Below, in pieces: positions 6,443 to 10,774 of a stretch of DNA of 10,774 nt (its first letter is position 1; every line of letters begins with the position of its first letter). A program made the position numbers and the translations under genes. The DNA is from an uncultured Eubacteriales bacterium. Its GTDB lineage: Bacteria > Bacillota > Clostridia > Oscillospirales > Acutalibacteraceae. The notes beneath the pieces are model-generated. The model had not been told where the DNA came from, did not search any database, and worked only from the letters and a program-made list of their open reading frames with translations. The DNA is taken from positions 1 through 10,774 of the forward strand of contig CAJKBQ010000056.1 in assembly GCA_905198155.1 (NCBI GenBank), read 5' to 3'.

Positions 6443-7719
6443 AGCCGGTAATCGGGCCGGGGGTTCGGCTGGACGGCGAGCGCCATCGGGCATTCCACGC
6501 GCCGCTGACTGATCTGCCCACCGGGGCGCGGCTGATTCTGCCGGTGTGCCCGGCCGGGGAGTCGGACGAATGGACGATCCTGCCGGAGGGGCGGGAGATT
6601 CAGCGGTTCACAGCGGTGGCGGTGTCTACGGCGCGGCCGCGCGCGGTGGAAGCGCCGTCGGCCGGGACGGTCGGCAAGACGGAGGTGCTACCGCTGCCGG
6701 GCCGGGGCGAGTGGCTGTGCGTGTGGATGGACGCGAAGGAACCGGCGAAGGAGCCGAGCCGGTCGCTGAACCGCACGGCGAAGAAAAAACTGCTGCCGGC
6801 GCAGATTCTGCGCACGGCGGATGCGGCCGGGCTGATTGACGAAACGGACGGGCTGCTCGTGGCGGACAAGCTGCGGCGGTTCTGCGAACGCGGGATCACG
6901 ATGCTGGTGTGCGACGCGGTGTGTGACGATCCGTACAATGCGGACAATCTGTGCGCGCTGCTGGAAGAGACTGAGGACATTGCCGACGGGCTGGCGCTGG
7001 CGGCGGCGGTATGCAGCGTGACGGACACGCGGATTGTGACGTCGCGCGCGGCGGACGCCGGGTGGCAGACGGTGCGGCGGCTGCGGAAGCGGCTGGACGT
7101 GCCGCTGATAAACGCGGTCGGGAAATACCCGCTGTGGCCGAATCTGCTGCGGCAGCGGCCGTTTGCCGGGCAGAAAGTCGGGCGGATCGGCGCGCAGGCG
7201 TGCGCGCGGCTGACGCGGGCGGTGCGGCTGAGCCAGCCGCCGCGGCGCGTGATTGTGACGGTGTCCGGGACGGCGGTGCGGGAACCGCAGCTGTTCCGCG
7301 TGACGGTCGGGACGCCGCTGCAGGACGTGCTGAACCAGGTGGCCGTCGGGTCCGACGGGTACCGGCAGGTTGCGGTGGGATCCGCCATCACGGGGCACTC
7401 CGTCGGGGACACGGCGATGGTGCCGGTGATGCAGGACACGCGGTGCATTTTGGCGTTCCGGGCGTTCCCGGATCGGCCGCGGGTATGCATTGGGTGCGGC
7501 CGGTGCGCGGCGGCGTGCCCGGCGGACGTATTCCCCACGGCGGCGATTCGTGCGATGCAGCGCGGGGAGTCGGAACGGGCGCGGATGTACGGCGCGGGGA
7601 ACTGCATTGACTGCGGCGCGTGCGAAGTGGTGTGCCCGGCGCGGCTGCACATCCGCGATTTGCTGCACGGCGGCACGGCGCTGCAAACCACGGAGTCGTG
7701 GCGGAATCGGTCGGAGTAA
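6439..7719 (+). CDS. rnfC: Divergent RnfC-like Fe-S subunit
   Basis: A 426-residue soluble protein, homologous to RnfC along its length. The N-terminal 100 residues resemble its barrel-sandwich region, followed by a linker with KKKLLPAQILRTADAAG. VTVSGTAVREPQ (273-284) and GTPLQDVL (291-298) match the RnfC SLBB-like part. Cysteines 350, 353, 356, 360 and 389, 392, 395, 399 form two intact ferredoxin motifs. In true RnfC, an AGI-GMGGAGFP glycine-rich loop and NGAECEPY bind FMN and NADH. Here the aligned segments read AGLIDETDGLLV and CDAVCDDPYNAD, and the GGPMMG motif reads VGSAITG. NADH oxidation is therefore doubtful although the Fe-S relay remains. GGGGAGG precedes the ATG, which overlaps the rpe stop. 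The D gene begins 15 bases after the stop, whose TAA lies within the D ribosome binding site. Confidence 0.85.
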   Translation: MKPVIGPGVRLDGERHRAFHAPLTDLPTGARLILPVCPAGESDEWTILPEGREIQRFTAVAVSTARPRAVEAPSAGTVGKTEVLPLPGRGEWLCVWMDAKEPAKEPSRSLNRTAKKKLLPAQILRTADAAGLIDETDGLLVADKLRRFCERGITMLVCDAVCDDPYNADNLCALLEETEDIADGLALAAAVCSVTDTRIVTSRAADAGWQTVRRLRKRLDVPLINAVGKYPLWPNLLRQRPFAGQKVGRIGAQACARLTRAVRLSQPPRRVIVTVSGTAVREPQLFRVTVGTPLQDVLNQVAVGSDGYRQVAVGSAITGHSVGDTAMVPVMQDTRCILAFRAFPDRPRVCIGCGRCAAACPADVFPTAAIRAMQRGESERARMYGAGNCIDCGACEVVCPARLHIRDLLHGGTALQTTESWRNRSE

Positions 7720-7734
7720 GGAGGAAGGCCGCAT

Positions 7735-8736
7735 ATGAGATGTATCCAGGGGCGCGCGCCGTTTTGGAAAAGCGATGAGCGCGCGCATTCGATCAAAGTG
7801 GATTTGCTGGTGTGCTGCGCCGTGCTGCTGATCCCGCAGGTGGTTCGGTTTGGGGCGCGGCCGCTGCTGCTGGTGCTGGCGACGGGCGCGATTGGGGCGC
7901 TGACGGAGATTGGGTGCTGCCTGATCCTGCACCGGGAGATCCGGCTGGGGGATTGGGATTCGGTGACGATCGGCGTACTGATTGCGATGCTGATGCCGGC
8001 CAATATTGCGCTGGCAGTGCCGGCGGTCGCGACGGTGTTCGCGATTGCGATTGCCAAGATGCCGTTCGGCGGCACCGGCAATACGCCGATGCATCCGGTG
8101 GCGGCGGGGGTCGCGTTTGTGACGCTGTGCTTCCCGGACGCGGTGTTTGCGTACGCGGACGTGCTGTCCGGCAAGATGGATTTGAATATTTTCCGCACGG
8201 CGGCGGTCATTGGCGCGCAGTCGCCGACGGCGCTGCTGAAAACCGGCGCGCGGCCGGAGCTGCTGAAACCGGAGCTGATGGTGGGGTCGATCGTCGGCGC
8301 GATTGGCACGACGGTGACGTTTTTGACCGCGGCGGCGGCGTTTTACCTGTTTTGCCGCAAAAGCGCGAGCGCGCGCATTTCGGTGTGCTGGATGCTGGCG
8401 GCGGCGGTGATGGCCGGGCTGTTCCCGCGGGTGTCTACGGGGCGGCTGGATTCGGTGATGATTGAGCTTTCGACCGGGTCGCTGGTGTTTTTTGCGGCGA
8501 TGATTGCGCCGGATCCGACGACGGCGCCCAAGCTGCCGCTGGCGCAGTGTCTGTACGGATTTTTGGGCGGCATCCTCACGATGCTGTTCCGGTTCGACGG
8601 GGCGTTCGAGCAGAACGCGTGCTTCGCGGTGCTGCTGATTAACGCGGTGTCGCCGACGGTGGATCGCTGCGTGTGGCGCGGGCTGCAATGGGGAAGGAGG
8701 CACGGGTATGGACTGGAAACGCATCGCGCAGAATAA
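7735..8736 (+). CDS. rnfD: Divergent RnfD-like membrane subunit
   Basis: A 333-residue integral membrane protein with about nine or ten hydrophobic segments. Family landmarks are clear: LIAMLMPANIAL (82-93), AIAKMPFGGTGNTPMHPVAAG (105-125, canonical K-FGGLGQNPFNPA), APDPTTAP (258-265, canonical TDPVTSP) and FAVLLINAVSPTVDR (297-311). True RnfD carries FMN covalently on the threonine of an SGAT/TGAT motif preceding PLALLK. The aligned segment here is GAQSPTALLK (160-169), so that threonine is missing, although a serine or threonine sits close by. The canonical GSIGETS is GAIGTTV. The ATG follows AAGGAGGAAGG at about ten bases. The 3' end overlaps the next gene by 29 bases. It presumably forms the membrane core with the E- and A-like proteins. 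Confidence 0.86.
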   Translation: MRCIQGRAPFWKSDERAHSIKVDLLVCCAVLLIPQVVRFGARPLLLVLATGAIGALTEIGCCLILHREIRLGDWDSVTIGVLIAMLMPANIALAVPAVATVFAIAIAKMPFGGTGNTPMHPVAAGVAFVTLCFPDAVFAYADVLSGKMDLNIFRTAAVIGAQSPTALLKTGARPELLKPELMVGSIVGAIGTTVTFLTAAAAFYLFCRKSASARISVCWMLAAAVMAGLFPRVSTGRLDSVMIELSTGSLVFFAAMIAPDPTTAPKLPLAQCLYGFLGGILTMLFRFDGAFEQNACFAVLLINAVSPTVDRCVWRGLQWGRRHGYGLETHRAE

Positions 8737-9331
8737 TATTTTGTACAACAACCCGGTGCTGACGCACGCGTTCGGCATTTGCACGATTGTGGCAGCGGCG
8801 ACGACGCTGCAGAACGGGTTCATCCTGGCGGTGCTGTTCGCCGTGATGTGCATCCCGACGTGCGCGGTGTCGTCTCTGTTTTACCGGCGGCTGGCGCGGC
8901 CGTACCGCGCGGCGGCGGCGGTCGCGACGGCGGCGGTGTTTTACACCATCGGCGTGATGGCGCTGCGGGCGGTATACGGATCGTTTTCGACGCTGTTCCG
9001 GTATTATCTGCCGCTGATGGTGGTCAATTCGCTGATGTTCAACCGGGCGGTGCGGTATGCGCCGCGCGAAACTGTGGGCGAAACGATTTTCGATTCCGCG
9101 ACGGCCGCCGTCGGATTCGGCGCGGCGGCGTGCGCCACCGGGCTGGTTCGCGAATTCCTGCTGACGGGGAATCTGCTGGGGTGGCAGGTATGGCGCGCCG
9201 GGGACGCGATGCACATGGTGCAGGTGCCGTTTTTTGGGTTTATCGTGCTGGGATTCGTGGCGGCCGGCGCACGGGCGCTGCGGCTGCGACGTGAACGCCG
9301 GGCGCACCGCGAAGGGAGGCCGAAACCGTGA
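8708..9331 (+). CDS. rnfE: Divergent RnfE-like membrane subunit
   Basis: A 207-residue protein with about six membrane segments and a basic C-terminal tail. NNPVLTHAFGIC (14-25) is the RnfE/NqrD signature NPVL...LGLC, and Cys25, a ligand of the intramembrane [2Fe-2S] cluster in true Rnf/Nqr, is kept. The second ligand lies in a PLIVVNC motif before GRAEA. Here that segment is LPLMVVNSLMFNRA, so the cysteine is Ser108. The start at 8708 lies inside the end of the D gene and has GGAAGGAGG seven bases upstream, a strong reason to accept the 29-base overlap. The stop overlaps the next gene by four bases. In Rnf the order D-G-E is common, yet no G gene lies between D and E here. Confidence 0.84.
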   Translation: MDWKRIAQNNILYNNPVLTHAFGICTIVAAATTLQNGFILAVLFAVMCIPTCAVSSLFYRRLARPYRAAAAVATAAVFYTIGVMALRAVYGSFSTLFRYYLPLMVVNSLMFNRAVRYAPRETVGETIFDSATAAVGFGAAACATGLVREFLLTGNLLGWQVWRAGDAMHMVQVPFFGFIVLGFVAAGARALRLRRERRAHREGRPKP

Positions 9332-9930
9332 ACGCTTTCATGCAGATTTGCACCTACGCGCTGGCGGGCGTGTTCGCGCAGAACCTGGTATTCACGTCCG
9401 GCGTGGCGGCGGAGCGCGCGCTGCGCATTCCGTACCGGCGCGGACGGATTTTGATCGCGACGGGGGCGGTGACGTTTTTCTCGCTGATTTCGGCGGCGGC
9501 AATGTATGGAATTCGTCAGCTGGCCGGGAAAGCGCCGGTATTGGAGCGGATTCGCGTGCTGCTGCTGGTGATTTTGCTGGCGGCGGTGTATCTGGCGGTG
9601 CTGGCGCTGTGCCGGCGCATTCCGTCCAAGGCGCGGGTGTTCAAAAGCATTGCGGAGGCGCTGCCGTCCGGCGTGTTCAACACGGCGGTGATTATGGTCG
9701 GCGTCACGTCGCAGATGCTGAGTTTATCGCTGGCGCAGTCGCTTGGGTTTGCGCTGGGATCCGGGCTGGGATTCTTGCTGGCCACACTGCTGGTGCAGGA
9801 AGCGATTGACCGCGTGGAAAATCCGGCGATGCCGGCGCCATTCGTGGGGCTGCCGTCGCTGCTGATTTACATCGGGATTCTGGCGATGGCGTTCATCGGG
9901 TTTACCGGGGGACCGAGTATTTTCCTGTAA
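9328..9930 (+). CDS. rnfA: Divergent RnfA-like membrane subunit
   Basis: A 200-residue protein with about six membrane segments. It aligns with RnfA: ALAGVFAQNLVF (11-22) to ALVNNFVL, SLAQSLGFALGSGLGFLLATLL (134-155) to the QS..YG.G.GFGFLLAI region, and FVGLPSLLIYIGILAMAFIGFTGG (172-195) to the C-terminus. Both cluster cysteines are lost. The LGLCPFLG segment is replaced by SGVAAERA, and NCAVLG is NTAVIM with Thr119. The only cysteines, at 8 and 95, do not align with those ligands. The start is GTG at 9328, with GGGAGG eight bases upstream and a GTGA overlap with the E-like stop. No RnfB follows. The 26-base gap before the acetyltransferase gene has no terminator. Confidence 0.84.
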   Translation: MNAFMQICTYALAGVFAQNLVFTSGVAAERALRIPYRRGRILIATGAVTFFSLISAAAMYGIRQLAGKAPVLERIRVLLLVILLAAVYLAVLALCRRIPSKARVFKSIAEALPSGVFNTAVIMVGVTSQMLSLSLAQSLGFALGSGLGFLLATLLVQEAIDRVENPAMPAPFVGLPSLLIYIGILAMAFIGFTGGPSIFL

Positions 9931-9962
9931 GTATTATATCTTGATAATATTCCGGATTGGAG

Positions 9963-10409
9963 ATGATTTTTTTGCAGATTCGACCGTTTGAACCGGGCGA
10001 CCGGGCAGTGTTTTTCACGATGGCGCGCGAATTTTACCATTCCCCTGCCGTACTGCATCCGGCGCCGACGGAATATTTTGCGCGGACGTTCGACGCGCTG
10101 ATGGCCGGGACGCCGTATGCGGACGGGTTTTTGATTGAATCGGACGGCGATGCGGCCGGGTATTTGCTGACGGCACGCACCTGGTCCAACGAAGTCGGCG
10201 GCGAAGTCGTGTGGGCGGAGGAGCTGTATATCCGCCCGGCGTTCCAGCGGCGCGGGCTGGGGCGCGCGGCGCTGGCTTTTCTGCACGATTATTACCCGCA
10301 GGTGTGCCGGTTCCGGCTGGAGGTTTCGCCGGAAAACCGCGATGCGGCGCGGCTGTATGAACGGCTGGGGTACCGGGAGATGGGGTATCGGCAGATGGTA
10401 CGGGAGTAA
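9963..10409 (+). CDS. GNAT-family N-acetyltransferase
   Basis: A 148-residue acetyl-CoA-dependent transferase. RRGLGRAAL (97-105, in ELYIRPAFQRRGLG) is the acetyl-CoA pyrophosphate-binding loop. VSPENRDAARLYERLGYREMG (121-141) is the typical C-terminal motif, with the NRDA...LYERLGY pattern of RimI-like and small-molecule acetyltransferases. The substrate cannot be inferred. Start choice is uncertain: ATG at 9963 is given, but TTG at 9972 has the better-placed GGAG (9959-9962, nine bases upstream) and would yield an N-terminus MQIRPFEPGD that is normal for the family. It may be co-transcribed with the Rnf-like operon, given the short gap and lack of a terminator. The direction is the same but no functional link is apparent. 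Confidence 0.9.
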   Translation: MIFLQIRPFEPGDRAVFFTMAREFYHSPAVLHPAPTEYFARTFDALMAGTPYADGFLIESDGDAAGYLLTARTWSNEVGGEVVWAEELYIRPAFQRRGLGRAALAFLHDYYPQVCRFRLEVSPENRDAARLYERLGYREMGYRQMVRE

Positions 10410-10480
10410 CCATAGACCGGCCTGCGGCCGATAGGAAGCGCTTTGAGTTTACTTCGGCGTGGAAAATTGCTGCGGCCTAT
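10410..10480. other. Intergenic spacer before the 160-bp repeats
   Basis: Contains CCATAG at 10410-10415 and its inverted copy CTATGG at 10477-10482, plus GGCCTGCGGCCGAT (10419-10432), which also occurs at 213-226. It seems to be a flank or partial unit of the same intergenic repeat family. No terminator with a T run is visible after the acetyltransferase gene. Confidence 0.4.
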
Positions 10481-10774
10481 GGCAACTCCTTCAGCCTTAG
10501 CGGTGTCCGTGACGACCGCGGGCAGCACGCGGCCGACACGGCCGCCGCGAGGGAGCCATGTATGGAATAGATTTAGGTAGTCGGGAAGATTATGTTGGCC
10601 GCAGGGGAATGTACGTTCGCTTCGGGGTGGCGCGGCCGCGGGCAACTCCTTCAGCCTTAGCGGTGTCTGCGACGACCGCGGGCAGCTCGCGGCCGACACG
10701 GCCGCCGCGAGGGAGCCATGTATGGAATAGATTTAGGTAGTCGGGAAGATTATGTTGGCCGCAGGGGAATGTAC
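10481..10774. repeat. 160-bp tandem intergenic repeat, about 1.8 copies, cut by window edge
   Basis: Unit 1 is 10481-10640. Unit 2 starts at 10641 and runs to the window end at 134 bases. The two differ at only three aligned positions, around 10508-10510 versus 10668-10670 and at 10527 versus 10687. Each begins GGCAACTCCTTCAGCC. Each unit contains a GC-rich inverted region, with GGCCG and CGGCC around an ACA loop. In unit 2, CTCGCG and CGCGAG extend this hairpin, while unit 1 has one mismatch in that arm. Each unit ends with an AT-richer segment that includes an ATG after GAGGGAG. A short open frame across the junction is an unlikely gene. Diverged relatives lie at 1-230. Confidence 0.9.

Noticed and set aside
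6688..8853. A 721-codon open frame on the minus strand across the Rnf-like genes, and a similar 569-codon one at 6600-8309
   Set aside because: Arg/His/Pro-rich translations without any family motif, antisense to well-supported genes. Long antisense frames are expected in GC-rich coding DNA.
9931..9962. Promoter for the acetyltransferase (TTGATAATAT near 9941-9950)
   Set aside because: A -10-like GATAAT is present but no acceptable -35 lies 16-18 bases upstream. AT-rich gaps easily give such matches.
10558..10740. A 60-codon frame starting at an ATG after GAGGGAG in the tandem repeat
   Set aside because: It crosses the junction of two repeat units, has no recognisable motif, and its start recurs in each unit. 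More likely a by-product of the repeat.
10481..10774. Possible CRISPR array
   Set aside because: The repeated unit is 160 bp and contiguous, with no short repeats separated by unique spacers and no cas genes nearby.

Overview
This is an ordinary chromosomal stretch from a GC-rich (well over half G+C by eye) low-oxygen Gram-positive bacterium, most likely a gut Clostridia member of the Oscillospiraceae/Ruminococcaceae type. The pointers are strong AAGGAGG-type ribosome binding sites, sigma-A promoters with extended -10 boxes, a DHHW-family lipoprotein, a ferredoxin-type aldo/keto reductase and an Rnf-like gene cluster. The genus cannot be fixed from the sequence alone.

Layout. Positions 1-306 hold no gene but carry diverged copies of an intergenic repeat family that returns at the right edge. 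A metallophosphoesterase gene (307-1116, minus) is followed by a tRNA-Arg(CCG) with its own promoter and terminator, then by a lipoprotein gene with a long Ser/Ala/Pro linker and a DHHW domain. Convergent to it is an M14 zinc carboxypeptidase (minus). Divergent from that is a two-gene unit: an ADP-sugar type Nudix hydrolase and an aldo/keto reductase carrying ferredoxin-like cysteine motifs, closed by a terminator at 5663-5694.

A clear promoter (5697-5725) then starts a tightly packed operon: rpe (ribulose-phosphate 3-epimerase) followed by four genes homologous to Rnf subunits C, D, E and A. The genes overlap or nearly touch and each has a strong ribosome binding site. A GNAT acetyltransferase gene follows, and the window ends in a 160-bp tandem repeat.

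The most interesting object is the Rnf-like set. The order C-D-E-A skips RnfG, and no RnfB follows. The encoded subunits have also lost most of the residues that carry electrons in true Rnf. The glycine-rich and ECEP-type nucleotide/FMN motifs of RnfC are replaced, the flavinylation motif of RnfD reads GAQS, and three of the four cysteines expected to hold the intramembrane [2Fe-2S] cluster (both in RnfA, one of two in RnfE) are absent. The two [4Fe-4S] motifs of RnfC are intact. The reading frames are open and well translated, so this looks like a reduced, repurposed Rnf-derived membrane complex rather than a decayed one. Its function is unknown.
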